A DNA stretch of 64,000 bases, taken from the NCBI GenBank assembly GCA_964402175.1, contig CAYOBN010000017.1:11155-75154 (forward strand), read 5' to 3'. A program made the position numbers and the translations under genes. Origin of the DNA: JAWKUK01 sp964402175 (GTDB lineage: Bacteria > Planctomycetota > UBA1135 > GCA-002686595). Below the pieces are notes generated by a model. It had not been told where the DNA came from and did no database searches. It saw nothing but the letters and a program-made list of their open reading frames with translations. Position 1 is the stretch's first letter; every line of letters starts with the position of its first letter. Shown one piece after another: positions 43,673 through 52,054 of this stretch.

Positions 43673-44893
43673 TCAGCCCTGGAAGCGGTGGCGAGCGAGG
43701 CGCCCCGCCTGGGGCAGCGGCCCCACCAGCGGCAGCGCGTAATCGAGGAACTTCGGAGAGATGTCACAGTCTCCGAGCAGGTACTCCGCGGGCATGACCC
43801 GCGTCTTCTGCGCGACGTCCGCGAGCTCGATGACCTCGAAGCGCGGCCGGTAGACCGCGCTGGTGCGGTCGCGCTGGATCGCCACCGAGCCGTGGGGCCG
43901 CTCGCCGCTCACGGCGACGCGCACGGCGATGCGGCCGACCTCGCGCGCCTCGCTCGCGTCCTGTTCCGAGACGACGCCGAAGTAGCTGCGCTGCAGGTAG
44001 CCGTACGTGTCCGCGCGCACCCGCTTGGCGCCGGAGACGCCCTCCTTGATCCACGCGGCGAGTTTGTCGCCGAGCGCCCCCGAACCCGAGAGCTGCACGT
44101 TGCCGTGGCTGTCGACCTCGCGCGCGCCCGACGCGCCGACTTCGGCGACGAGCGTGCCGTCCGCCAGGTGGATGCCCTCGGAGACCGCGATCACGCAGCG
44201 GCCGTGGTCCGCGAGGCAGCCGCCGACGCGCCGCAGGAACGCGTCGATGTCGAACGCGACCTCAGGCACGTAGATGAGGTGCGGGCCGTCGCCCGGCGCT
44301 TGGCGCGCGAGCCGCGCCGCCGCCGTCAGCCAGCCCGCGTGGCGGCCCATGATGACGTCGACCTTCACGCCGCCGAGGCTGCGGTTGTCCGCATCGACCC
44401 CCAGCATGGCCTGCGCCACGAACCGCGCCGCCGAGCCGTAACCCGGCGTGTGGTCCTGCGCGGCGAGGTCGTTGTCGATCGTCTTCGGGACGTGGAAGAG
44501 GCGCACCTCGTAACCCTGCGCTGCGGCAGCGTTGTTCAAGAGGTGCGCGGTCTCCGCGGAGTCGTTGCCGCCGATGTAGAACACATAGCGGATGTCGTGG
44601 CGCGCCAGGGCCGCGACGATGCGTGTGCACTCGTCCGGGGTCGGCTTCTTGCGCACCGAGCCCAGCGCCGCCGCGGGCGTCGCCGCGACGCGCTCGAGGT
44701 CCTCGCGCCGCTCGCGGCCGAGGTCGACGATGCGCCCCTCGAGCAGACCCTGGATGCCGTTCTCGGCGCCGAGGACGGCGGTGATCTCCGGGGCGGCGAG
44801 GGCGGCTTCGATGACGCCGACGAGGGACTGGTTGATGACGGCGGTGGGACCACCGGACTGGCCGATGATGGCGCGGCCTACGAGGCGGGACAT
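43673..44893 (-). CDS. pfp: Pyrophosphate-type 6-phosphofructokinase
   Basis: This 406-aa protein has the nucleotide/PPi loop IGQSGGPTAVINQSL, the metal-site IGGNDSAETA, and the PKTIDND motif whose Lys marks PPi-dependent rather than ATP-dependent enzymes; MGRHAGWL and ISEGIHL-like elements follow. GGND replaces the more common GGDD/GGDG, as in several bacterial PPi-PFKs. It catalyses reversible phosphorylation of fructose 6-phosphate with PPi in glycolysis/gluconeogenesis. ATG at 44893. First gene of a two-gene unit with the cupredoxin. Confidence 0.9.
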   Translation of the reverse strand: MSRLVGRAIIGQSGGPTAVINQSLVGVIEAALAAPEITAVLGAENGIQGLLEGRIVDLGRERREDLERVAATPAAALGSVRKKPTPDECTRIVAALARHDIRYVFYIGGNDSAETAHLLNNAAAAQGYEVRLFHVPKTIDNDLAAQDHTPGYGSAARFVAQAMLGVDADNRSLGGVKVDVIMGRHAGWLTAAARLARQAPGDGPHLIYVPEVAFDIDAFLRRVGGCLADHGRCVIAVSEGIHLADGTLVAEVGASGAREVDSHGNVQLSGSGALGDKLAAWIKEGVSGAKRVRADTYGYLQRSYFGVVSEQDASEAREVGRIAVRVAVSGERPHGSVAIQRDRTSAVYRPRFEVIELADVAQKTRVMPAEYLLGDCDISPKFLDYALPLVGPLPQAGRLARHRFQG

Positions 44894-45101
44894 GGGCTCG
44901 GGCTCCGTGCGGGGAGGGGAGTGCTGGACCGCGGGGAGGGTAGTCCCCGCGCGGGCTGGGCTCCAGCGCTGGAATCCCGGGGGCGCCCCTCGGAATGTCG
45001 GGAAGGGGGCTTGCGCTGGGGACGGCCGGCCCCTATGCTCCGCGCCCCGCGTGGCGGAACGGGTCCAGCCTGGGCCGCCGCGCTGACAAGCCGATCAGAG
45101 T

Positions 45102-45186
45102 GCCCGGGTGGCGGAATTGGTAGACGCGCCAGACTAAGGATCTGGTGGGGCAACCCATGCTGGTTCGATTCCAGTCTCGGGCACCA
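45102..45186 (+). tRNA. tRNA-Leu (anticodon reads AAG)
   Basis: An 85-nt class II tRNA with encoded CCA end. The acceptor stem GCCCGGG pairs with CTCGGGC (one G-U), the anticodon stem is CCAGA/TCTGG with loop CTAAGGA, the variable arm is long (TGGGGCAACCCATG), and the T-arm is CTGG-TTCGATT-CCAG. Loop numbering puts AAG at positions 34-36, so A34 would probably be deaminated to inosine; the usual bacterial isoacceptors are GAG or TAG. Identity as leucine follows from the long arm and body sequence. Confidence 0.93.
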
Positions 45187-45198
45187 CTCCCACGCAGC

Positions 45199-45242
45199 GA
45201 GGCGCCGGAGCCGCGGTCGATGGACCGCGGGGCCGGCGCCTC
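45199..45242 (+). terminator. Rho-independent terminator after tRNA-Leu
   Basis: A long stem of two helices (GAGGCGCCGG with CCGGCGCCTC, then CCGCGGTC with GACCGCGG, separated by a small bulge) has a GATG loop and is followed by GATTTT. It lies 13 nt past the tRNA and could also serve the convergent minus-strand gene. Confidence 0.8.
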
Positions 45243-45294
45243 GCACGATTTTGGGGCCGGAAAGCAGCGTCGAGCTCGGCCCGCTGCAGGTCGC

Positions 45295-47397
45295 TCACTC
45301 GGCGGCCGCTTCGCGCGGGCCCTCCGCGGGCACGATCGCGCGGCCGGCGAGGCGGAACCACTTCTCTTCGAGGTCGAGCCACACCATGCACGAGGACATC
45401 GCGCGCAGGTAGGTCACCTGGCGCCGCGCGTCTTCGAGCGCAGCGGGGAGCTGCTCCCGCAGGACCTTGTCGCGGTGGGCCGCGACGCGTGTGTCGAGCT
45501 CCTGGTCGAGCCGCGCGACCTCGTCCGCGGTGAGCTGGTTGCGCGGTTTGCCGGAGACGACATCGCGGCGCGCCTCGGGCTCGAACTGGCGGCGCACCTG
45601 CACGAGGTCGATGCCCGACTCGAGCCGCTGGCGCGCCGCGCTCTCCGCTTGCCGCTGGAGCACGCCGCTGCCGGAGCGCGGGTTCAGCCACACGAACAGG
45701 TTGCCGGAGACCGGCATGTCGTCGAGCAGCGTCGCGAAGTCCGCGCGGTCCGAAAGGCGCCCCGTGCGCGTCGTGCGCTGCAGGAGGTTCTGCGACAGGT
45801 CCTCCAGCATCACGTAGCGGTTCGTGATCATCATGTGCTGGGGCAGGTTCACCGTCGCGATGTGACCGGTGCCCGGCACGAACTGTGACCAGAACTCGCG
45901 GGTCTCGAAGTTACCAGCGATGCGGTTGCTCCAGAAACCCGGCTGGCCCGGCGTACGGCCCGCGAGGCCGAACAGCTTGGGTTTGGTCCCGATGAGCTCG
46001 CGCAGGTCGACGAGCTTCTTCTCGTTCTCGTGCCAGACGACGAGGGTCCACGCAAAGACCTCCGCGGGCGTGAACGGAGGACCTTCGTAGATCGGCTCGC
46101 CGCGCTCGTCGAGCTCGAACTCGGTCGAGTTCGGCTTGCGCTTGTAGTCGCGCTCGTAGCCCCAATCGTTCGGCCGCGCGAGCAGCGCGAGGCGATCGTG
46201 CATGCCGTCGTCGAGGTCCTTCACGAGCTCCGCGATCGTCTTGTAGCGCCCGGTCTCCTTCAGCGCCGACAGCAAGTTGTCGCGCATCGCGGGCTCCATC
46301 GCTTGCACGACCATGTCGAGCAACGTGCCGACCGGACCGTGCAGGTACGCGAAGAACGTCGTGTCCTCGTGGGCCATGCGAGCGATCTCGAACACGTCGT
46401 CGTGGTCGAACGAACGCGCGCGGTAGATACGCGCCTGTTCGGGAGTGATGAGCTCGCTCGAGAACTCGCCGCGGAGCTGCACCGAGACCCCGGTGTCGAA
46501 GTCGACGACCCCCAGCACGCGGTTCGTCGCCGCGAGCTGGAACATGCGCCCCGTGAACGCCGGCAGAAACTGCTGCGCGTTGGAGTTCGGCCAGGGCTTC
46601 GTCATGCCCCACTTCTCGCGCAGCGCGCGCACGTCGAGCACGACCTCGAAGTCGCGCAGCTCCGGATCGCGGCCGGGCAGGGCGCGGATGTGCTCGCCGT
46701 AGGGCGCCGCCAGCAACAAGGAGTCCTGCGAGCCCGTCACCGCGAGTTCGACGGCCTGCTGCACGAGCGTCTCGCCCGTCCCGACGACGACGACGTCCGC
46801 GACCCGCGCGACGAAGAGGGCGCGCGGCAGGCTCGACCCGGTCAGCTTGAAGACCTCGCCGCTCCGTTCGACCGAGAGGCCCTGGCGGTCCAGCTTCAGG
46901 AGCTTTGGGTAACGCAGCAAGGACACCCCGAGCTTGCCGATCCGCGAGACCCGGCCGTAGACGGCCCAGTCGGTGCGCTCGACCCCGCGGCCGACGAAGT
47001 TGCCCGCCAGCGCGAGCTCACGGCCGCCGAAGATGCTCAGCGGTTCGATGCCGAAGGGGAGCTGCTTCAGCGCCGCGTCGAGCTGCGCCAGGCCCTCGTC
47101 GACGCCGTTGGCGGTCTTGAACTGCTCCCACTGGGGCGACGCCAGGAAGGCCTCGTAGGCGGGGTTGCCCGCGAGCTCGTCCAGCACCGCCAGGCGCGGG
47201 AAGGGCTTGAAGGCCTCGCGCAGGCGGGCGCGCCCGACGTACAGGTCCACCGAACGGGGCACGAGCCCCGCGACCCCGGCCTTGAACCGCCCCTCGAACG
47301 GGGGGAACAACAAGGACGAGAACGCGAAGTACCCGACGAGGGCGAGGAGGAACAGGCTGACGCAGCCGGCCCGCAGCAGGCGCTTCTTGCGGCTCAT
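45295..47397 (-). CDS. Large membrane-anchored protein of unknown function (700 aa)
   Basis: ATG at 47397 begins a basic N-terminus (SRKKRLLRAG) and one anchor helix (~residues 10-30), so ~670 residues face the periplasm. Visible elements are FGIEPLSIFGGRELALAG, VVVVGTGETLVQQAVEL, DFEVVLDVRALREKWGM, FDHDDVFEIARMAHEDTTFFAYLHGP and a long helical C-terminus. The layout with repeated 'D-x-A-x-x-A-x-R-VADVVVVG' blocks recalls DUF3352-like substrate-free scaffolds, but I recognise no family. Monocistronic, divergent from the aminotransferase across 87 nt. Confidence 0.75.
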   Translation of the reverse strand: MSRKKRLLRAGCVSLFLLALVGYFAFSSLLFPPFEGRFKAGVAGLVPRSVDLYVGRARLREAFKPFPRLAVLDELAGNPAYEAFLASPQWEQFKTANGVDEGLAQLDAALKQLPFGIEPLSIFGGRELALAGNFVGRGVERTDWAVYGRVSRIGKLGVSLLRYPKLLKLDRQGLSVERSGEVFKLTGSSLPRALFVARVADVVVVGTGETLVQQAVELAVTGSQDSLLLAAPYGEHIRALPGRDPELRDFEVVLDVRALREKWGMTKPWPNSNAQQFLPAFTGRMFQLAATNRVLGVVDFDTGVSVQLRGEFSSELITPEQARIYRARSFDHDDVFEIARMAHEDTTFFAYLHGPVGTLLDMVVQAMEPAMRDNLLSALKETGRYKTIAELVKDLDDGMHDRLALLARPNDWGYERDYKRKPNSTEFELDERGEPIYEGPPFTPAEVFAWTLVVWHENEKKLVDLRELIGTKPKLFGLAGRTPGQPGFWSNRIAGNFETREFWSQFVPGTGHIATVNLPQHMMITNRYVMLEDLSQNLLQRTTRTGRLSDRADFATLLDDMPVSGNLFVWLNPRSGSGVLQRQAESAARQRLESGIDLVQVRRQFEPEARRDVVSGKPRNQLTADEVARLDQELDTRVAAHRDKVLREQLPAALEDARRQVTYLRAMSSCMVWLDLEEKWFRLAGRAIVPAEGPREAAAE

Positions 47398-47484
47398 GGT
47401 GGGATCGCGGTGGGAAGGCGGAGCGGGGAGGATACCGCCCCCTGTGGCCCAGCGTCCGCGCCCTCCGGGTTCAATACGCCCCCG

Positions 47485-48642
47485 ATGCAACTCTCTTCCC
47501 GCGTCTCCGGGGTCTCTGGCTCCCCCACCCTCGCGCTCGCCGCCCGGGCCCGCGCGCTCGCGGCGAGCGGCCGCGACGTCGTCAGCATGGCCGTCGGCGA
47601 GCCCGACTTCGACGCGCCGCCGCTCGTGCGCGCGGCCGCGCACCGCGCGATCGACAGCGGCGAGGTGCGCTACACACCGGCAGCCGGCATGCCCGAGCTG
47701 CGGCGCGCCCTCGCCGAGCACCTCTCGCGCGACCGCGGCGTGCCGACGACGGCCGAGAACGTGGTCGTCACCCACAGCGGCAAACACGCGCTGAGCCATG
47801 CGCTCCTGGCGCTCATCGATCCGGGCGACGAGGTGCTGCTGCTGCTACCGGCGTGGAGCTCGTACGACGAGCTCGTCCGGATCGCCGGCGGCGTCGTGAA
47901 GAGCGCACCGCCGCGCCCCGACGCGGGCCCCGACTTCGAGCGGATCCGCGCCGCGCTCGGACCGCGCACGCGCGGCATCGTCTTGAATACGCCGAACAAT
48001 CCGTCGGGGTACGTCTGGACGGAAGCCGAGCTCGAAGCGCTGGTCGCCCTCGCCGAAGAACACGACCTCTGGATCGTCTCCGACGAGATCTACGCGCGCC
48101 TCGTGTACGGCGCTGCGCGCCACGTTTCACCTGCGGCGCTCGGCGCCCATGCGCGCGCGCGGGTCGTCATCGTCGACGGCGCCAGCAAGGCATTTGCGAT
48201 GACGGGCTACCGCATGGGGTTCCTCGCGGGACCCGCGCCGATCGCCAAAGCTGTCGGGGAGCTGCAGAGCCAGATCTCGGGCTGCCCCAACTACATCTCG
48301 CAGTCGGCGTACCTCGCCGGATTGCTCGATGACCCGCCCGAGATGGAGGCGATGCGCCTCGCCTTCGATGCGCGCCGCCGCCGCCTCTACGCGGGCCTGC
48401 GCGGGCTCGGCCTCGACCTCGTCGAACCACTCGGTGCGTTCTACGCGTTCCCGAACGTGCGGCGCTTCACGGACGCGCGCGGCGTGGCGGGGTTCTGCGA
48501 AGACGCGCTGGAACACGAAGCGCTCGCGCTCGTGCCGGGCACCGCGTTCGGGATGGAGGGCCACGTGCGGCTCTCGTATGCGCTGCACGAGGACCGCATC
48601 GACGAAGCGCTGCGCCGCCTCGGGCGGATGTTGCAGCGTTAG
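47485..48642 (+). CDS. PLP-dependent class I/II aminotransferase (aspartate aminotransferase-like)
   Basis: This 385-aa fold-type I enzyme shows VVSMAVGEPDFDAP, VRYTPAAGMPELRRA, THSGKHALSHAL, LNTPNNPSGYVW, the Asp-x-x-Tyr motif SDEIYARLVY and the PLP-binding Lys in DGASKAFAMTGYRMG with its downstream Arg. These are subgroup I-gamma aspartate aminotransferase features (Thermus-type), able to use aspartate, glutamate or other amino acids. ATG at 47485 in a short divergent intergenic region. Confidence 0.92.
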   Translation: MQLSSRVSGVSGSPTLALAARARALAASGRDVVSMAVGEPDFDAPPLVRAAAHRAIDSGEVRYTPAAGMPELRRALAEHLSRDRGVPTTAENVVVTHSGKHALSHALLALIDPGDEVLLLLPAWSSYDELVRIAGGVVKSAPPRPDAGPDFERIRAALGPRTRGIVLNTPNNPSGYVWTEAELEALVALAEEHDLWIVSDEIYARLVYGAARHVSPAALGAHARARVVIVDGASKAFAMTGYRMGFLAGPAPIAKAVGELQSQISGCPNYISQSAYLAGLLDDPPEMEAMRLAFDARRRRLYAGLRGLGLDLVEPLGAFYAFPNVRRFTDARGVAGFCEDALEHEALALVPGTAFGMEGHVRLSYALHEDRIDEALRRLGRMLQR

Positions 48643-48750
48643 GCGCCGGCGCCCCGAGCGCCGCAGCGGCAGCGCCGCGCGGCCGAGCAGCCGTGATCGC
48701 GTAGACTCTGGCGCCGCATGCCGCACACCGCGCGGCGCCACCAGGACACC

Positions 48751-50067
48751 ATGCAGGACGTCTTCGTCATCGTTGCACTCATCGCTCTGAACGGGGTGCT
48801 GGCGGGGGCGGAGATCGCTGTCGTCTCCCTGCGCTCGAGCCGGGTGCAGGAGCTCGCTGCGGAGGGCAGCCGCGCAGCGCTCGCGCTGGCGTCGCTGCGC
48901 GGCAACTCGGAGCGCTTCCTGGCGACGGTCCAGGTCGGCATCACGTGCATCGGGGCGCTCGCCGCGGCGTTCGGCGGCGCGACCCTCGCCGCGCGCCTCG
49001 AGCCGCCGCTACGCTCGATCTCCGCGCTGGCGCCGTATGCCGAGGAGGTCGCGCTGGGCACCGTCGTCGCCGCCATCGCCTACCTTTCCGTCGTCGTGGG
49101 TGAGCTCGTGCCGAAGTCGCTCGCGCTGCGCCACTCGGAGCGCTTTGCGCTGACGATCGCCCAGCCCCTGTTGACCCTGTCGCGGCTGGCCGCGCCGGCG
49201 GTCTGGCTGCTCACCGTCAGCTCGAACCTCGTCCTGCGGCCCTTCCGCGACGAGACGAACTTCCTCGAAGCGCGTGTCTCGCTCGAAGAGGTGCGCCAGA
49301 TGGTCAACGACGCATCGCGCGCAGGATCGTTGGACGAGTCCGTCAGCGAGATCGCGACGCGCGCGCTCGACTTCGCGGAGCTGACCGTCGAGGAGGTCAT
49401 GGTGCACCGGCGCTTCGTCGTCGCGCTGCCGCGGACCGCGGGCGCAGACGAGCTGCGCAAGGCGTTCCTCGACGACGGCCATCGCCGCGTGCCGATCTAC
49501 GACCGTGGGATCGACCATGTCATCGGCTACATCTCGTGGCGCGATGTCGTCGAGCGCGTCTGGTCCAGCGGCCCCGTGGTGATCGACGACCTGCTGCGGC
49601 CCGCGCACTTCGTGCCCGAGAGCCGCCTCGCGATCGATGCTCTCGAGGAGATGCGGCGTGAGCGGATGCACCTCGGTATCGTCATCGACGAACACGGTGG
49701 GTTCTCCGGGATCGTGACCCTCGAGGACCTCTTGGAAGAGCTCGTCGGCGAGATCGCGAGCGAACACGCCCGCCCGACGGACCCCGGCGCGCTGCGCAGC
49801 GAGGACACGCTCGTCTTCGCCGGCACGACCCCGATCCGCGATGTCGAGCGCGCGCTGGGGACGTCCTTCGAGGACTACCCCGAGGACTACGCGACGATCG
49901 GCGGCTGGTGCGTGGCGCTCGCGGGTGACCGGATCCCTGCGGCGGGAGAGCGTTTCACGGTCGCCGGTTTCGCGCTCGAGGTGGCCGAGGCCTCCCCGCG
50001 CCGCGTGCGCAGCGTCCGGGTGCACCCGCTGTCGGGAGACGCTCAGGCGACGTCAGGGACGGCGTAG
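48751..50067 (+). CDS. CNNM/CorC-family transporter (DUF21-CBS-CorC/HlyC)
   Basis: From ATG 48751 the protein is ~438 aa (an ATG at 48718 adds 11 residues). A DUF21 membrane domain with four helices spans ~1-190 and contains LNGVLAGAEIAVVSLRSSR and VVGELVPKSLALRHSE. A CBS pair follows at ~205-330 (VMVHRRFVVALPRT; HRRVPIYDRGIDHVIGYI; VPESRLAIDALEEMR; LGIVIDEHGGFSGIVTLEDLLEELVG). The C-terminal CorC/HlyC domain ends at ~430. Family members export or regulate Mg/Co. The 3' end overlaps the convergent HD gene by 25 nt. Confidence 0.9.
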   Translation: MQDVFVIVALIALNGVLAGAEIAVVSLRSSRVQELAAEGSRAALALASLRGNSERFLATVQVGITCIGALAAAFGGATLAARLEPPLRSISALAPYAEEVALGTVVAAIAYLSVVVGELVPKSLALRHSERFALTIAQPLLTLSRLAAPAVWLLTVSSNLVLRPFRDETNFLEARVSLEEVRQMVNDASRAGSLDESVSEIATRALDFAELTVEEVMVHRRFVVALPRTAGADELRKAFLDDGHRRVPIYDRGIDHVIGYISWRDVVERVWSSGPVVIDDLLRPAHFVPESRLAIDALEEMRRERMHLGIVIDEHGGFSGIVTLEDLLEELVGEIASEHARPTDPGALRSEDTLVFAGTTPIRDVERALGTSFEDYPEDYATIGGWCVALAGDRIPAAGERFTVAGFALEVAEASPRRVRSVRVHPLSGDAQATSGTA

Positions 50068-51428
50068 ACATCCACGGCGCCGGGGAACTCGGCGCGCGCG
50101 ATCTCCTGGACCTTGCGCAGCACGTCGCGCTCGCGCGTATCGGCCAGGACGTAGAACTTCCACAGGTTGCGGTACGACTCCTCCAAGTCGCCGAGCCGCG
50201 GGATCCGATCCGCGAACGTCGCCAGAGGCTTCACGGTCGGCTCACCGGGCCAGCGCACGTGGATGCGCGCCTCCTTGAGCTGCATGGTGTGCGCAGGGCA
50301 ATAGACGATCACGCGCACCTCCTTCCCCGTCGCAAAGCGCACGAGGTCCTCGATGCGCCCTTCGACGCTCGCGCGCGCTTCGCCGCCGCCCTGCGCAAAG
50401 TAACGCTCGACGAGCTGCGCTTGCTGGGTCTCGTTGCCGTAGCGTGGGAAGACACAGACGCGCTTGTAGAGCCGGCGCTCGCGGAAGCGGCGCACGACGT
50501 CTTCGACGCGTTGGCGCAGCTCCTTCGGCAAGCGCTTCGCCGCGGCTTCGAGCGTGCCCAGGATCGACGCGTCGTCCTGGTCGTACAGATCCTCCTCCGC
50601 GAGCGCGCCGCCGCGCACCAGCAAGTCCACTGCGCGCGCGATCAGCGCGCCTGCGGAGACCTTGGCGTGGTGGTAGTACACGCGCTCCGAGAAGTAATAG
50701 CGCGCTTCGAGCATCCGCACGACTTCGCTCAGGATGTCCTCGCGCAGGAGGCCCTGTTTGGCGAGGTCGATGTAGACGTTGCCCGTCGCGCGATCGACCT
50801 TGAAGTAACTCGTGACGCGCTCGTCGACCTGCAAGCGCAGCCCTGTGAAGTACGCGTCGCGCGCGAGGTAGTCCAGGATGTCCGCAGCGATCGTGCCCGA
50901 GATGACCTGGCGCCAGTAGGGCGGGATCTCGCGGCTGCCGGGGGTCCCCGCGCGTGTCAGGATGCTGAACACATCGGTGCGAACACCGAGCTCGTCGAGC
51001 GTACGGCCGAGCGACGTGCCGCGATCGAGGGCGCGCTCGTACCGGTAAGCGGAGTCGTGGCGGCGAAAGAGCTGGTCCTGGTCCTCGACGTTGTGGCCGA
51101 ACGGGATATGGGTCACGTCGTGGACCAGCGCCGCGATGCGGATGACCCGCGCTTCTTCTTCGGAGATCCCGATGTTGCGGGCCGGGTCGAGCTCGAAGGA
51201 GAGGTTGATGGCCTCGATCATGCGACCGGCGACGTGCACGGTGCCGATCGAGTGGTCGAAGCGGGTGTGGACCGCGCCGGGGTAGACGAGGTACGCGGGC
51301 CCGAGCTGCTTGATGCCCCGCAGGCGCTGCATCTCGGGGGTGTCCAGGACGCGGATCTCTTCGTGCGTCAGGTACACGTCGCCGTGCACCGGGTCGCGCA
51401 TGACACTGAAGCGTTTGCGGCCAGCCAT
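50043..51428 (-). CDS. HD-domain phosphohydrolase (dNTPase-like)
   Basis: This 461-aa protein begins DPVHGDVYLTHEEIRVLDTPEMQRLRGIKQLG, then the HD metal motifs HTRFDHSIGTVH and AALVHDVTHIPFGHNVED, and an IAADILDYLARD helix, the pattern of SAMHD1/dGTPase-like HD proteins. It would hydrolyse dNTPs or a related nucleotide. The C-terminal half is an extra helical/alpha-beta extension (VCVFPRYGNETQQAQ, VRVIVYCPAHTMQLKEA). ATG at 51428. Divergent from the DUF2853 gene, with a 223-nt intergenic region in which I see no motif. Confidence 0.88.
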   Translation of the reverse strand: MAGRKRFSVMRDPVHGDVYLTHEEIRVLDTPEMQRLRGIKQLGPAYLVYPGAVHTRFDHSIGTVHVAGRMIEAINLSFELDPARNIGISEEEARVIRIAALVHDVTHIPFGHNVEDQDQLFRRHDSAYRYERALDRGTSLGRTLDELGVRTDVFSILTRAGTPGSREIPPYWRQVISGTIAADILDYLARDAYFTGLRLQVDERVTSYFKVDRATGNVYIDLAKQGLLREDILSEVVRMLEARYYFSERVYYHHAKVSAGALIARAVDLLVRGGALAEEDLYDQDDASILGTLEAAAKRLPKELRQRVEDVVRRFRERRLYKRVCVFPRYGNETQQAQLVERYFAQGGGEARASVEGRIEDLVRFATGKEVRVIVYCPAHTMQLKEARIHVRWPGEPTVKPLATFADRIPRLGDLEESYRNLWKFYVLADTRERDVLRKVQEIARAEFPGAVDVYAVPDVA

Positions 51429-51651
51429 GGGGCCGAGCAGTCTAAGGCCCAGGCCAGCCGGTGCCGAGCACGGGTCCTGAGCGATAAGTCATGAAAAATC
51501 ACCGAGCGCGACCTCCCCGAGCGCTCCCCGCCGTGGCAACCTCGCCCCGAGTGTTTCCCCACCGGCCGAGCGCCCGACTGCCGCGCGCCGGCCCCGACCG
51601 AGGCCTCCCCCACCTTCCCCTGGGGCGGGCCGCCGAAGACCCCACCTGAAC

Positions 51652-51990
51652 ATGAGCCAGTTCGACGACGTGATCGCCACATGCAAGAAGCTGATGGCGG
51701 ACCAGAACATCCCCTGCGACGAAGCCCTGCTCGTCAAGATCGCCAAGTCCCTCGGCCCCTCGATCTACAACAAGGACTCGAGCGTCGTCTCGACCTCGGA
51801 CAAAGGCGAGATGGACACCGTCCGCAAGAACTTCATCGGCGGCAAGCTCGGCTGCGCCGGCGGCCCCGAGGTCGAGGCCGCGATCGCCGCTGCGACCGAG
51901 AAGATCGGAAAGTCGAACCCGAACAAGCTGCGCCCGGTGTTCTACTACTTGCTCGCGCAGGAGCTCGGCAAGACCGCCGTGTTCGGCTGA
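51652..51990 (+). CDS. DUF2853-family protein
   Basis: This 112-aa protein matches the DUF2853 pattern along its length: FDDVIATCKKLMADQ, ALLVKIAKSLGPSIYNKDSS, VSTSDKGEMDTVRKNFIGGKLG, and LRPVFYYLLAQELGKTAVFG. Soluble, helical, cytoplasmic; function is unknown for the family. Codon usage is typical of well-expressed genes here. It is monocistronic with a terminator at 52006-52034. Confidence 0.9.
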   Translation: MSQFDDVIATCKKLMADQNIPCDEALLVKIAKSLGPSIYNKDSSVVSTSDKGEMDTVRKNFIGGKLGCAGGPEVEAAIAAATEKIGKSNPNKLRPVFYYLLAQELGKTAVFG

Positions 51991-52005
51991 GACCCTCGAT
52001 ACGGA

Positions 52006-52034
52006 GCCGGGCGCGGCGACCTCGCGCGCCCGGC
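52006..52034. terminator. Hairpin between convergent genes
   Basis: A perfect 10-bp stem, GCCGGGCGCG at 52006-52015 with 52025-52034, and a 9-nt loop, sits between the stops of the DUF2853 gene (51990) and the fucosidase gene (52055). Probably bidirectional. Confidence 0.65.
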
Positions 52035-52054
52035 GCCCGTAGACGATCGAAGGC

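Noticed and set aside
45050..45100. Possible second tRNA just upstream of tRNA-Leu (GCGTGGCGGAACGGG)
   Set aside because: Resembles the start of a tRNA body but has no anticodon arm, T-arm or closing acceptor strand.
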